A stretch of 28,867 bases of DNA from Phaeoceros laevis (lineage: Eukaryota; Anthocerotophyta; Anthocerotopsida; Notothyladales): assembly GCA_049999765.1 (NCBI GenBank), contig JBNGIQ010002680.1:1-28867 (forward strand), in the 5' to 3' direction. Below the pieces are notes generated by a model, which did no database searches, had not been told where the DNA came from, and was given only the letters and a program-made list of their open reading frames with translations. Numbering within the stretch: position 1 is the stretch's first letter; each line of letters opens with the position of its first letter. The position numbers and the translations under genes were made by a program. Shown in pieces: positions 1 to 10,189 of this stretch.

Positions 1-1226
1 TGAGGCAAGCCGAGGCCGAGCAAGGTCCGATTAGAAGTGATCATGGCGGTCAAGACCTTGACATCTGCGGCGCAGTAGTAGAGTGTGAGGCTCTTGAGAT
101 TGGGGGCACCACCTCTCATGAGCAGGTCGAGCGCAGCCTCTGCCCCCACCTTGTCCAGCCGTACCGTCAAACGATTGAGAGTAGAATTTTGAGACAGGCC
201 AGCGACGAGCTTCTGGTTGCACGTGATTGGGGCGTCAATTTGGAGGTGTTGGAGCGCAGCACTGGCAGCAAGCATGTCGCCCAGACTCGCCGCATCCGCT
301 TCGCCAAGAATAATTGGCTGAGTGCGTTTTCCACGAATCAACATCGTCTCTCCCAGGCCCAAGTGCAGCACTTCCAGGCTGGTGTTGTTGAGCAGCCCGT
401 CCGTGAGAGCTTTGATGCTGCGCTGCTCTAGGTGTGTCCCACAGTTGATACGGAGCGTGGTCAGCACCGAATTGTGCTGCAGCATGTACCCCAGGCTTTC
501 AAACACCTTCCTCATCCCAATCGCCTGCCAGGCACCCCAATCAAAACTGGAATCCATGACTGTGAGCGACCGCAGGCTGCGGCTAGCCTGCATCGTTCTA
601 AAGAATGATTCCAAAGTGCCAGCTGAATTAGCAAACGGAGCAATCCAGACCTCCAGCGATAATTCCTCAATTGTGGAATTCGTGCCGACGAAGGAGCCCA
701 GGCTGGCACCTCCTACCTCCCCGACGCTACTGCGGACTGAGAGCTTCATTCTCTTCAGAACCGCCTTGGACTTGCGGAAGCTCTCGAAGAGGACGTGAAT
801 GCGTATCTTGTGCAAGAATTCGCCATTATCGAACATTTCGAGACCTACAGTAGCTGGGTCTCTGCCCTGGTTCTCCTCCTGCCTCCTGCCATAAATGAGG
901 GGGACAAGAGCCAAGGTCACTCTGCGCGTGCTCTCACGAGACAGCTCTGGATGTGCTACCGCCACAGTCTCGCGTAATCTTGCCATGTCGGAGTCGTCGA
1001 CCCACAAATCCCCAGAGCCACCAAGGGAATACCGGCGCAAGATGCGAAGCAGGGAAGGACCTACAGTTGGAGACTCCAACAGGGCCCTGGCCGCCTCAAG
1101 CGCCTCACCTACAGAGAAAGGGGATCGGTCCATGGCCGCCTCAAACGCCAGAACTACAGTCAACAGGGCCCTGGCCACCACCACAATCGCCACTATTACG
1201 GATAAAGAGGATAGTAGTGCACCCAT
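1..1226 (-). CDS. Leucine-rich-repeat (RNI-like) protein, 3' part beyond left edge
   Basis: The minus-strand frame is open from the ATG at 1226 to the left edge, about 408 codons, and continues outside. In-frame ATGs also occur at 1133 and 986. I favour 1226 because the duplicate at 1.6-1.8 kb keeps the same ATG. The protein shows ribonuclease-inhibitor-type repeats: recurring blocks such as NTSLEVLHLGLGE, SAALQHLQIDAP, NSTLNRLTVRLDKVG and PNLKSLTLYYCAA, each followed by a helix (ALTDGLL, AASLGDMLAA). The region before about residue 80 contains a hydrophobic stretch (LSVIVAIVVVARALL). It also holds an internal duplication of the EALEAARALLESPTV segment, so the true N-terminus is uncertain and an upstream exon is possible. 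RNI-type repeats bind proteins; no effector domain is visible here, so it could be an NLR-like or a cytoskeletal LRR protein. Coding is well supported; the function is not known. Confidence 0.7.
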   Translation of the reverse strand, partial: MGALLSSLSVIVAIVVVARALLTVVLAFEAAMDRSPFSVGEALEAARALLESPTVGPSLLRILRRYSLGGSGDLWVDDSDMARLRETVAVAHPELSRESTRRVTLALVPLIYGRRQEENQGRDPATVGLEMFDNGEFLHKIRIHVLFESFRKSKAVLKRMKLSVRSSVGEVGGASLGSFVGTNSTIEELSLEVWIAPFANSAGTLESFFRTMQASRSLRSLTVMDSSFDWGAWQAIGMRKVFESLGYMLQHNSVLTTLRINCGTHLEQRSIKALTDGLLNNTSLEVLHLGLGETMLIRGKRTQPIILGEADAASLGDMLAASAALQHLQIDAPITCNQKLVAGLSQNSTLNRLTVRLDKVGAEAALDLLMRGGAPNLKSLTLYYCAADVKVLTAMITSNRTLLGLGLP

Positions 1227-1334
1227 CTCCAATTTCGGGCACACCCACACGCTGGCAACAGTTGGAAGCAGGCCGGGAAGACTTGGATGGGAGCTCTTGT
1301 CTGAAGAGCGTGAGGAAGACCTGCTGATGGCTCC

Positions 1335-1456
1335 GGCTTCCGTTGAGTTTCCTGCGGGCTTCCGTTGAGTTTCCCGCGGGCTTCCGTTGAGTTTCCTGTG
1401 GGCTTCCGTCGAGTTTCCCGTTGAGTTTCTTGCGGGCTTCCGTGTAGTTTCTCGCG
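1335..1456. repeat. 22-base tandem repeat (minisatellite)
   Basis: About five and a half copies of a 22-base unit beginning ggcttccgttgagtttcc, with the first three nearly perfect and the rest diverging. One unit is shortened to about 16 bases. It lies just upstream of the LRR gene start, between that gene and its broken 5' duplicate. On the minus strand it is open in more than one frame, which explains the low-complexity 116-codon ORF there. I read it as non-coding. Confidence 0.85.
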
Positions 1457-1502
1457 AGTCTGAGTTCCTGACCCGAGTTTGTTCTAACCACCTAGCCTAG
1501 AC

Positions 1503-1548
1503 TGGGGCCTGCTGAAGTTGCTTCCATGGCTACTTGGAACAGGTCAAC
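1503..1548. repeat. 46-base dispersed repeat, copy 1
   Basis: Identical over 46 bases to 3922-3967, beginning tggggcctgctgaag and ending ggaacaggtcaac. Both copies are in the same orientation and 2.4 kb apart. Similarity beyond the block is weak (gactgc versus gctgc a few bases on). No coding frame is shared with a known protein. It may be the end of a transposable element or a remnant of a larger duplication. Confidence 0.85.
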
Positions 1549-1576
1549 CAACAGACTGCAAGGTGCCAAGCAGGGA

Positions 1577-1800
1577 AGGACCTACAGTTGGAGACTCCAC
1601 AGGGCCCTGGCCGCCTCAAGCGCCTCACCTACGGACAAATCTCTCGCGGTGGAGGATAGTAGTCCACCCAGTAGTGATACTAGTGAACCCATCTCCAATT
1701 TCGGCCACTCCAAGACGCTGGCAAGAGTTGGAAGCAGGCCGGGAAGACTTGGATGGGAGCTCCAGTCCGAAGTTCGTGAGGAAGACCTGTCTTTTTCTCA
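1577..1800 (-). pseudogene. Broken duplicate of the LRR gene 5' end
   Basis: Two blocks repeat the upstream part of the LRR gene: 1577-1640 matches 1041-1105, and 1679-1790 matches 1215-1320. On the minus strand the copy reads from RSSSRTSD through HPSLPGLLPT and an ATG at 1692 (MGSLVSLLGGLL) to SVGEALEAARALW. One base is missing relative to the intact gene (CTGTGGAG for CTGTTGGAG), so the frame shifts and reaches a stop a few codons later. No LRR-coding sequence follows. This is therefore a 5'-end duplication lacking the body of the gene. It is useful because conservation of the frame between copies supports this region as coding. Confidence 0.75.
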
Positions 1801-3921
1801 CCAAAAAAAAGCCCTGTCTTGTCAGGCCAGAACGTGTGGTTCGGACTCGGTACGTGGCCCACGGCTGTCATGACTCCGATGATCACATCCCCGGATGAAG
1901 CCTGCTGCCCTAGTGGTGAACAGCAGTGCAGCCGGGCATCGTGGAAGTTTCAAGGAGATACCTTTTTATTGGCCCCCTCCACTATCGGATCTAGTACGGT
2001 AACTAGTTTATTAGAATAGCCTGTAGACGCTCTTGTCTTTGGTAGGGCGTACGCGTCAACATTTTGTCTTGTGCGCGAAATGCCATTGCCAACGCCAAGC
2101 AAGAGGACGGTGACCTTGTCTACAAGATAGGCAGGTGGAAGGAGACCCGAGCTTTTCAGATCCATTATTGCATCGACTGGGACGAGTGCGGAGTTTCACC
2201 TATTTGAAGGGCCTCGCTACCAGCACCAAGTGTGAGTCTGTTGGAACCAACCCTGGAGTTGCTATTTGTGGAACATATATGGGGAACCTTCAAGGATCGC
2301 TTTCGGCTGCTACAGGTGATCAGTTTCAGCTGAGGGAGGGAGCAACTGCAACTGCAACTGCTGTGTACGTACGGGAAACAGAATTTCAATGTCTGCGCCG
2401 ACTGCTTCTTGGGAGACACAAGCTCCGATACAGAAGAAGAGAGCGAGCTGTTTGATCTGGTGGAGCACACTGCACTGAAATTTATGTCTGGACAAGACTC
2501 TTTAACCAGTGTTCCACTACCACAATACTTGTAATTCGTGCAGTGTGAACCCTGTGTGTGGCCGCGTGTACAAATGCGGATCGCAAGTGTTAGCTTCTCC
2601 AGATCCCTTCTTCAAACGCCTACGTGTCCATTCCGGAAGCACGTTTGTTTGACTACAATAGTCGCCTCAGCAGCACGAGCTGGTGACGTGGCATTAATAA
2701 GTGCGTTGGTGACAGTGATAGTGCGCTGGTGATAGTGCCTTGCCACAGCCTTGGTGACAATAATATCAAGTATCCAGTGTAGGACAGGTAGGCTGCCGTA
2801 GGCATGCATGCACTGTATTATTGCCAAGGAGACGTATCAGCCTGAGTCTTGGAGCGCGAGGGGACAGAGCGATGCACGCGAGAAAGAGAGTTGTGTGTGC
2901 GAAAGTGACCAGCTATTACTACATTCAACAGTCCCCCCACAATCTACTCCTCTAAGCAGTAGCTTGAACTCCTTTTATTGGTCTCTAATTAACCAAGTGC
3001 GCATTTGCGCACTGTTGGGACCACATCCACCAAAACCAGGGTGGTTGGTGGCCATTACTTCCCTAACATGAATCCCTGTCTTTGATCTCATCAGCACCTT
3101 ATCAAAACATAACCTGCACAGAAAAAAAAACATCCATGAGTCCAATGGTGCACCAAAAACAGTTGTCATAGACCTTGAGCATCTCACCACAGTAGCTAGC
3201 ATCTTCACAGACCTGCTCCTCATCCTAAATCGTGCAATTCTGCTCTAGGTACGCCTCTAAACAGTAGCTAAAAGAAACTCCTCTCCTCTGCACTCTTGTT
3301 AACCAAATGAGCTTTGCCAACATGGCTCTCTAACTGGAACGTTGCACAGATTCTGAATTGACACCAAATACCCACGTGCAAACATCTGCATAACCATTGA
3401 ACAGGAATTCCCAGGAACCTTACCCTCTTTGGTTTGCCCCAGCAACTTCTGAAGGTTGGTGTGGCTGCATTACATCCCGCCTCACCAAATAACGCTGTAG
3501 CAGCATGTGTTCCGTGGCACAGATTTTGTCAATGCTTTGGTGCGTGCTTTTAACCACAATCGTTGCACCACAGATGTGCTCAGCATACTGTACAGTGTGA
3601 TATATACAGTAGTTTGCCAGGACAATCACATGTTGGACGCTTTCAAGAATAAGGTAGCGATAAGTCAGTGTCCTCTTGTTGTGCACAGAAACACCAAGCG
3701 GCTCTACTTCCGCTAGACTATAGACATGATGTGACATATCCCGCAAATACCAGTTGATGCTCTCAATAGATCTATGGAGCTGTTTAGGTTCATCCCTTAT
3801 GCTGACAGCCTGCCTAAAAGATACACATATGTGTGTCGATATGGTGCCATGGTTGTGTGGATGCAGATATATGCTTAGCAGGCAGGGGGTTGTCTTCAAG
3901 GGAGCTTGTATTGAACCTGGA

Positions 3922-3967
3922 TGGGGCCTGCTGAAGTTGCTTCCATGGCTACTTGGAACAGGTCAAC
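3922..3967. repeat. 46-base dispersed repeat, copy 2
   Basis: Exact match to 1503-1548 in the same orientation. The flanks differ, so the match ends sharply at the left side. It lies in a gene-poor stretch. Confidence 0.85.
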
Positions 3968-4419
3968 TGACAGGCTGCTTCCTTGGCAGCACGCTGAGTG
4001 GAGTGTTACTGTTCGCAATTACAAGCAGCATAGACCATTCTTTGTCTGCTGAATTCAGCGTTGCAAGTCCATGTACTGAACATCAATTGACAAGAAGCTG
4101 CTGCATCAGCAGGTTAGAAACTCATACCATTTAGATCACTACGCGTTTACTCATGCCTTGCAGAGTAATGAGGGCAGGAGACGCCTCTTGCACTGCTTGG
4201 TAGCTAATCCAGGGGAAGGTCACGCTGACAGAAGACCTTATCCTTCTTCGGACCTTGTGATGTTGCTTGCTTCGGTTTGCCAATATTAATTACCGCTAGT
4301 AGGTGGCTGCAGTTGGAGTATATTGTCCCTAGCGTAGTCATGTTGCAGCATTTTGGTGCTGTGCTTACTTGTGTACCTCCTTGGCAGTGTTCGAGGTCTA
4401 GACTATATCTACCGCGACT

Positions 4420-4459
4420 GCTAATCAAAAGCAGCCTTCACAGGGTGCTTTTGATTAGC
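4420..4459. repeat. 14-base perfect inverted repeat (hairpin)
   Basis: The arms gctaatcaaaagca (4420-4433) and its exact reverse complement (4446-4459) enclose a 12-base loop. There is no adjacent confident gene. It could be a small foldback remnant or chance; no function is implied. Confidence 0.7.
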
Positions 4460-4649
4460 TTGTGATCTGTTGCTAGCTGTTGAATGAGTTAGTTGAGACA
4501 CTAACCACCTGACATGTTCACATAAAACTTGGGCTCGACTAGTCTAGCTGCTGAAGCGAGCTCTAGAACTGACCACGCCTCTTCCCCAAACTGCCTAAGA
4601 TAATACGTTGATGGTTTAGGGCTAGGCTAACTCGCCAGACATGCAGCCA

Positions 4650-5300
4650 GGGATTTTGTCACATGAGGTGTATACCCAGAAGAGGATGGGTCAAGAAGTT
4701 CTCAGTCTTTGCAGCAGTATGCAAAGACAAGGCACGACGTCTCCAGATGTGCTAGCTAACATTTGGATGCTTGCTACAAGAAGTGCAGTGAAGCAGCTCT
4801 GGGCCTGCCTGCTTGCCTCTGGAGAAGCAGCTGCATACAGAGATTGTGGAACAAGGGATACAAGCTGATGTGGTTGTGGGAGCAGCACTAGAACTATGCA
4901 TGTGAAGAAAAAAAAATGACTTCGTCAGATGCTGTTGCATTCATATGCCGTTACAGGCATGTGCAGTTGTATCTCTGCCCCTGGAAAACTCAAAGAGCTG
5001 CATGCACAGATTAAGGAACACGGACTGTATTCATGACCTTGTTCGGTATGCAATTTGGCAACATGTATGAAAAGGTCAGTAGCAGTCAGGACATCTGCCC
5101 AGTAACGCTGAGATTAATACTGCGCACAAGGTGTTGGAGTTTGCAGTGAGATTGGACGAAAAAGTGTATAGCTCATGTGTTTGATGTCCAGCAGTTTATG
5201 CAAGGGCTGAGATACATGAGGGAAGCCTAAGCGGATGCAGGCAAGCTTAAGGGGAGTGAGGAGCATGGAAGAAGCCTGGCCAAATGCCGGTGAGCTTTCG
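4650..5300 (+). pseudogene. Decayed PPR gene, related to the 21.9-kb PPR gene
   Basis: Plus-strand fragments in several frames match the PPR protein at 21920-25087. RMGQEVLSLCSSMQRQG lies at about 4683-4735. A frame with LEKQLHTEIVEQGIQADVVVG follows at about 4818-4890, then QACAVV and ELHAQIKEHGL at about 4955-5028. The last part, 5125-5290, aligns with the E-domain end of that gene: AVRLDEK, then a broken LMSSS-like stretch, then AWKKPGQ. Stops and frameshifts separate the fragments and most repeats are missing. It is clearly non-functional as a protein gene. Confidence 0.75.
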
Positions 5301-5957
5301 AGATAGGGTGCCAAAGCGTAGCTTGCCACATATGCGCCATGCCACAGCTGGTGCCACACAGGAGCAATTGTTGGATTTACTGCAGAGTATCCTTGAATCA
5401 TCGGTCATGACCACTTTTCTTTAACCTGCAGCATACTTCTGATTGAAACTTTTTAGTAGCAAGAATCGGGCTATGTTGGAAGTCCTTCAGATAGGCCTTG
5501 TAGCAAATTTTTTTCATTGGAATGTGAACATTGGAACCCCTTTTCGGGATTTGCGCTGTTTCTCAGCTGGTAATCAAACCAAAGCATATCCTGTTTTCGT
5601 TCGGAGAGCTCGAGATAGGACTGTTTTCGGACAGCAACAACCAAACTTCATGTTTCGCATATGCACTCCTTCGTCAACCCGGCCAGAATTGATTCAAGTT
5701 CCTCCAATTTGATGAGATGTACATGTATATCTATCAAAGACCTTGGCAGGGAGACGTGGGTGAGTCGGATGTCGGTCACGGATAAGTTTTCAGTTCTTCA
5801 GTTCGTATTGAGTCGTCCTCCAACAGTCTATCCTTGGAGAGTGACATTTCAGTTCGTGTATCGTCCTCCTGGAGTCGAAGAGCTCAGGATATCCCTCCTG
5901 ACTTCCCAAGCAGGATGAAGATGTGAGTAAGAAATCACGTGGCTTCCAGGTGCTGTG
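5301..5957. other. Spacer and 5' flank of the first PPR gene
   Basis: No confident gene. A plus-strand ORF at 5443-5712 has no recognisable motif. Two imperfect copies of a tcagttcgt...tcgtcctcc block lie at about 5799-5821 and 5849-5869, shortly before the PPR start. They may be promoter or 5'UTR sequence. No clear TATA element was picked out. Confidence 0.4.
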
Positions 5958-8795
5958 ATGGCGTCCTGGCGCGGTGCTTTCTGCAACTCCCCTTCCGCTT
6001 CCCTTTCTCCTTCCTCCTCCTCGGCTGTGCCGGTTGTAGCTGTAGATTCACCAGCAGTTTGGGTTGGAGGGACCAGCCAACGGCGGCCTGCGTCCGTGAA
6101 TCCTGGACTAGCTCCGCCAATGCCGAGGACGAATTCGGATCGTTGGACTGTCTTCGACTGGAATCAGAGCATCGCAGGGTTCAGCAGGGCGGGACGGAGC
6201 CGAGAAGCACTTGTGGAGTATGGGAAAATGCTAGATGCAGGTGTGCAGCCAAACAAGCACACGTTTCTCAGCATATTGAAAGGCTGCAACAGCTTGGAAG
6301 ACGTCAAGCAGATTCACGCTAACATTTTGCAGCATAGATGTGAGTCTGATGTATTTGTTTTTAACACTCTCATTCATAGGTATGCCAGCTGTGGGAGCAT
6401 TGTGGATGCTCGGAATGTCTTTGATACGCTCTCAGACCGCAGTGTGGTGTCATGGAACGCCATGGTTGCAGGATATGTAGAGCAAGAACAGCCTGAGAAA
6501 GCGCTGCAACTCTATGACCGGATGCAGGAAGAGGGTGTCAGACCAACTGACCGGACCTTTGTCAGTGTTATCAAAGCATGTAGCAGCCTCGCAACTAGGG
6601 AGCCCGGCAGCTTTGTTGATGGACTGCCAGTCAAAAAGGACATCCTGCGGAAGGGGAGAGCGGTATATGCTCAACTTGCAGAACTGGGTTATGCATCGAA
6701 TGTGTTTATTGGATGCACGGCAGTTGATATGTTTGCCAGCTGCGGGAGCATTGTGGATGCCCGCCATGTGTTTGATGCATTGCCTGAACGTGATGTGGCC
6801 ACCTGGAATGCCATGATTGCAGGATATGTCGAGCTGGAAGAGCCTGGAGAAGCTCTGGAGCTTCATTTTCAGATGAAAAAGGCAGGTATAAGGCCAGACG
6901 TTAGAACACATGTCAGCGTTCTAAAGGCATGTAGCATCCTTGCTGGCAGAGAACCAAGTACCTTAGTTGAGGGCCAATCTATCAAAGTGGAGTCACTACG
7001 AAAGGGGAAAGCAGTGGTTGCCGAAGTCGTCAGGAGAGGTCACAGCTCAAATGTATTTCTGCGGAGTGCTCTGGTGAACATGTATGCAGCATGTGGCAAG
7101 ATTTCAGATGCACGGGAAGTCTTTGACAGCTTGTCTGAGCATGATGTTGTGCTGTGGAATGCAATGATTGCAGGATATGCTGAGAATGAGCAAGGAGAGG
7201 AAGCCCTGCAATTATTCTACCAAATGAAAGAAAAGGGCGTAAGGCCAAATGACCGGACTTTTGTCAGTGCACTCAAAGCATGTAGCTGCATTGCTGTCAA
7301 AGAGGAAACCACCATCATACACGGTGAGGAACTCAAAGTGCAGGCCCTGCAAAAGGGGAGGGACATATATGCTGACGTTGTGCAAATGGGGTATGAGACA
7401 GATGTGTTTGTTGGTACCAGTGCCTTGTGTATGTTTGCAAGCTGTGGGAGCATTCAGTATGCACGGCATCTCTTTGACTCACTGTCCCTTCGTAATGTGG
7501 TGACATGGAATGCAATGATTGGTGGATATGCTGAGCAGGTGCAAGGGGAGGAAGCTTTACAGCTTTTCTTGCAAATGCAAGAGGCCGGGGTTACTCCTAA
7601 TGAGAGGACTTTTGTGAATGTGCTTACAGCATGTAGCACTCTTGCAGCGGGAGAAGCAAGCACTTACACGGATGGGCTATCTCTCAAATTGAACGCTCTG
7701 GAGAAGGGGAAGGCCGTTCACAAGCAGATTGTAGAAAAGGGTCTTGATTTGGTCGTGTTTGTAGCAAACAGTATCATCCATATGTATGCAACTTGTGGCG
7801 ACATTCGCGAGGCAAGGCACGTGTTTGACGCATTGCCCCACCGTACTGTGGTGTCATGGAATGCTATGATAGCAGGATATGCAGAGCAGGATCATGCTGA
7901 CAAAGCTGTGCAGCTTTATGCCCAGATGCGAGCAGAAGATGTGAGCCCAGACGAAAGCACATTCGTTTGTATCTTGAGAGTGTGCAGTAACAGTGGGGCT
8001 TTGAGTACCTGCCATCAGATTTATCATCACAGGACAGCAAAGGCATATGAGTGGAATACTCTGGTTGGAACTGCCTTCATCCATGCATATGGAAAGTGCG
8101 GGAGCATGCTGGATGCTTGGCAAGTATTTGTTTCTTTGCCACAACCAGATGCTATTGCCTGGAGTGCAATCATTGCTGGATATGCTCGACAAGGGGAGTG
8201 TGATCGCAGTTTTGAATGTTTTGATCAAATGCTACAGTCAGGGATGTTGCCAAATGCAGTGACATTTGTTTCACTGCTTACAGCGTGCAGTCATGCAGGC
8301 TTGGTCGACAAGGGACTGAGCTACTTTGACACTATGGTGAGGGATTATGGTATTACAGCCGAACCTGAGCATTATGCTTGCGTCATTGACCTTCTTGGTC
8401 GTGCTGGACTACTCAGCAAGGCAGAGGAATTGGTACTGAGGATGCCCATGGAGCCGGACTTGACAGTCTGGCTGACGTTGCTAGGCGCGTGCCAGAAATT
8501 CGGCAATGTAGAGGTAGGTCGGCGGGCTTTCGATTGTGCAGTGAAGTTGGACCCCAAACAACCTTCACTATACGTGCTGATGGCAAACACTTACAACGAA
8601 GCTGGAATGTGGGAGCATGCGAAAGGGGTGCATGAGATGCGACACCGGGAAGGTGCTGTGAAGAAGCCTGGTCAGAGCTGGATTGAGTACGGTCATACGG
8701 TGCAGTTGTTCAGAGCAGGAGACCAGCCTGGCAGCCAACTTCGAGAGAAACTGGATGACCTCATCTCCGTGCTAACGGCCAATAATCAGTATTGA
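5958..8795 (+). CDS. PLS-class PPR protein, E/E+ type, no deaminase
   Basis: Intronless, 945 residues from the ATG at 5958; the GTG codon at 5955 is in frame but is not a plausible plant start. Residues 1-60 are rich in Ser, Ala and Pro and low in acidic residues, as in organelle transit peptides. PPR motifs run from about residue 64, in P-L-S order, with signatures such as VVSWNAMVAGYVEQ, MYAACGKISDAREVFD and LQLFYQMKEKGVRPND. Four consecutive repeats carry an extra 15-20 residues before the usual KGxxxxAxV helix (for example TREPGSFVDGLPVKKDILRKG). The E domain starts near residue 829 (MPMEPDLTVWLTLLGACQ), followed by KKPGQSWIEYGHTVQLF and a short E+ tail ending LTANNQY. There is no HxE/CxxCH deaminase. 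By family precedent it would bind a specific organelle transcript and need a DYW partner for editing. The target is unknown. Confidence 0.93.
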   Translation: MASWRGAFCNSPSASLSPSSSSAVPVVAVDSPAVWVGGTSQRRPASVNPGLAPPMPRTNSDRWTVFDWNQSIAGFSRAGRSREALVEYGKMLDAGVQPNKHTFLSILKGCNSLEDVKQIHANILQHRCESDVFVFNTLIHRYASCGSIVDARNVFDTLSDRSVVSWNAMVAGYVEQEQPEKALQLYDRMQEEGVRPTDRTFVSVIKACSSLATREPGSFVDGLPVKKDILRKGRAVYAQLAELGYASNVFIGCTAVDMFASCGSIVDARHVFDALPERDVATWNAMIAGYVELEEPGEALELHFQMKKAGIRPDVRTHVSVLKACSILAGREPSTLVEGQSIKVESLRKGKAVVAEVVRRGHSSNVFLRSALVNMYAACGKISDAREVFDSLSEHDVVLWNAMIAGYAENEQGEEALQLFYQMKEKGVRPNDRTFVSALKACSCIAVKEETTIIHGEELKVQALQKGRDIYADVVQMGYETDVFVGTSALCMFASCGSIQYARHLFDSLSLRNVVTWNAMIGGYAEQVQGEEALQLFLQMQEAGVTPNERTFVNVLTACSTLAAGEASTYTDGLSLKLNALEKGKAVHKQIVEKGLDLVVFVANSIIHMYATCGDIREARHVFDALPHRTVVSWNAMIAGYAEQDHADKAVQLYAQMRAEDVSPDESTFVCILRVCSNSGALSTCHQIYHHRTAKAYEWNTLVGTAFIHAYGKCGSMLDAWQVFVSLPQPDAIAWSAIIAGYARQGECDRSFECFDQMLQSGMLPNAVTFVSLLTACSHAGLVDKGLSYFDTMVRDYGITAEPEHYACVIDLLGRAGLLSKAEELVLRMPMEPDLTVWLTLLGACQKFGNVEVGRRAFDCAVKLDPKQPSLYVLMANTYNEAGMWEHAKGVHEMRHREGAVKKPGQSWIEYGHTVQLFRAGDQPGSQLREKLDDLISVLTANNQY

Positions 8796-10189
8796 GGAAT
8801 CCAGTTTTCTGATTGAATTCCTCGTCGAGGACAAGAACTGGAAGGGCAGATTGGCGTTCTATGTTTCCAGTGGCAGAATCTACGGTTTGTGCCACTTCCC
8901 TCCTTTGAAATCAAGCTACTTGGTTGAGTTTCAAGGACTTACACTGATGCCTGTCTGATCTTAGAAATCGTACTCCGTTTTGGCAGGCCTTGTCGGCAAT
9001 CAGCAGACTTAGACAGCATTGGCTGGTCCTTTCCTGCCTAAGCATGGCCACCAGTGGCACACTCCAACGGGATGGGGTGGAGAGAACTGGAGCGCCTGGA
9101 GCATCCCCAGTGGGCCTCAGAAGGGAAAGGTGAACTACAGGAAGAGGACAGCTGCTGCTGCATAGCCCCAAACGAACTTGCTAACGAACCATTCTATGGA
9201 TTTCTGGAGTCACAAAATCGGGATAGGTGATGGCAAGTTTTTTTCACTGTGTCCACAGAAAACGCCTCGTTCGGTCATCAGGTGTGTATCTCAACTCGGC
9301 GGCAAGGTGGGGTGCATATTCTGCCTTTTTTTCATGTCTCCCAGCTTTGGTATGCATCTTAGCTGTCAGGATGGACTCGATCCCCATCACATAGATGAGG
9401 GAGTCCGCTCCCATCCGATCCAACTAATTCCATGCTCGTAACTTCACTCTCATTGACCTCATCTCCTTTGCCTCTTCCCACATGTGTGCGTGAATGTTCA
9501 ACATCGAGTCATATGCTGCGTCAGTATCTTTGTTCGATCTAACTGCCCATTAAAATGCCTGGCTTCCAAGATCAAAAGTACCCGAAATGTATTCTCGCCA
9601 CCGCAGTGTCAGCTTGGCATGGCCATAAAATTGAAATGTCGAACAGGAGGAATGATCATGCTGGAAGGCTGTGTCTGGACCTTCTATCTCTGCATGACAA
9701 GCCTGGACTAGAAAGTTGGGAGGGAAATGCTTACTTTCCAGTCTCAGGGCTACTACGGTATTCAATTCCACTTATTAGGGTGTCGCTACATCACCCTATG
9801 CCAGCAAAATTGTCACGAGTGCCCGCCATGGCTGAGGTGTTGGGTCAGATGCAGTTAATGTTGGTGGTTTTGGAGAATCACTTCACAAGCAGCAGCAGGA
9901 GAAGGGGTGGGAGGAGGAAGAGAATGAGGAGCAGTAGTAACAGTAGCAACAGCCCAGATGAATCAACAATAGGGTGTGAGGAATTGAAGTGGGAGATCAT
10001 GCCCCATGTGGCCCTTTTGGACCCAACAAGCACCTAAACAGAGCTGCTTCGTCTAGGCAGCAATATCGCAGATCATGTGTTTCTCGAGGTATACGGTATG
10101 CCTACCGAAATGCTTGCTAGGGCTGGAGAGTGCAGATGAGCTTTCGATTTGGAAAACATCAACTTTTTTACCCTTCCACTCAGGTATTT
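8796..10189. other. Spacer without a confident gene
   Basis: The longest ORF, 9555-10037 (+), ends in an Arg- and Ser-rich segment (SSRRRGGRRKRMRSSS), has no recognised domain and overlaps equally long frames on the other strand. The purine-rich tract at 9888-9950 explains that composition. I see no splice-linked exons and no RNA gene. Confidence 0.4.

Larger units (their letters stand above)
1801..4640. other. 2.8-kb stretch without a confident gene
   Basis: There are two protein-like open blocks on the plus strand. At 2046-2207 a 53-codon frame contains ANAKQEDGDLVYKIGRW and ends CIDWDECGVSPI then a stop. At about 2330-2533 a frame ends CADCFLGDTSS, an acidic run, and SVPLPQYL then a stop. 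Either could be a terminal exon of a lost gene; I recognise neither. A 159-codon minus-strand ORF at 3420-3899 has composition unlike the real genes here and is probably chance. Imperfect repeats of tggtgacagtgatagtg occur near 2700-2760. The dispersed 46-base repeat and a hairpin are listed separately. No transposase, reverse transcriptase or RNA gene was seen. Confidence 0.5.

Noticed and set aside
1141-1491. 116-codon minus-strand ORF containing KLNGSPQETQRKPAG-like repeats
   Set aside because: It is the translation of the 22-base minisatellite joined to an out-of-frame part of the LRR gene.
3420-3899. 159-codon minus-strand ORF
   Set aside because: No recognised motif, composition unlike the real genes in the window, and no splice-linked neighbours. 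The length is possible by chance.
9555-10037. 160-codon plus-strand ORF with an Arg/Ser-rich tail
   Set aside because: The tail comes from a purine-rich tract, other frames are equally open, and no domain is visible.
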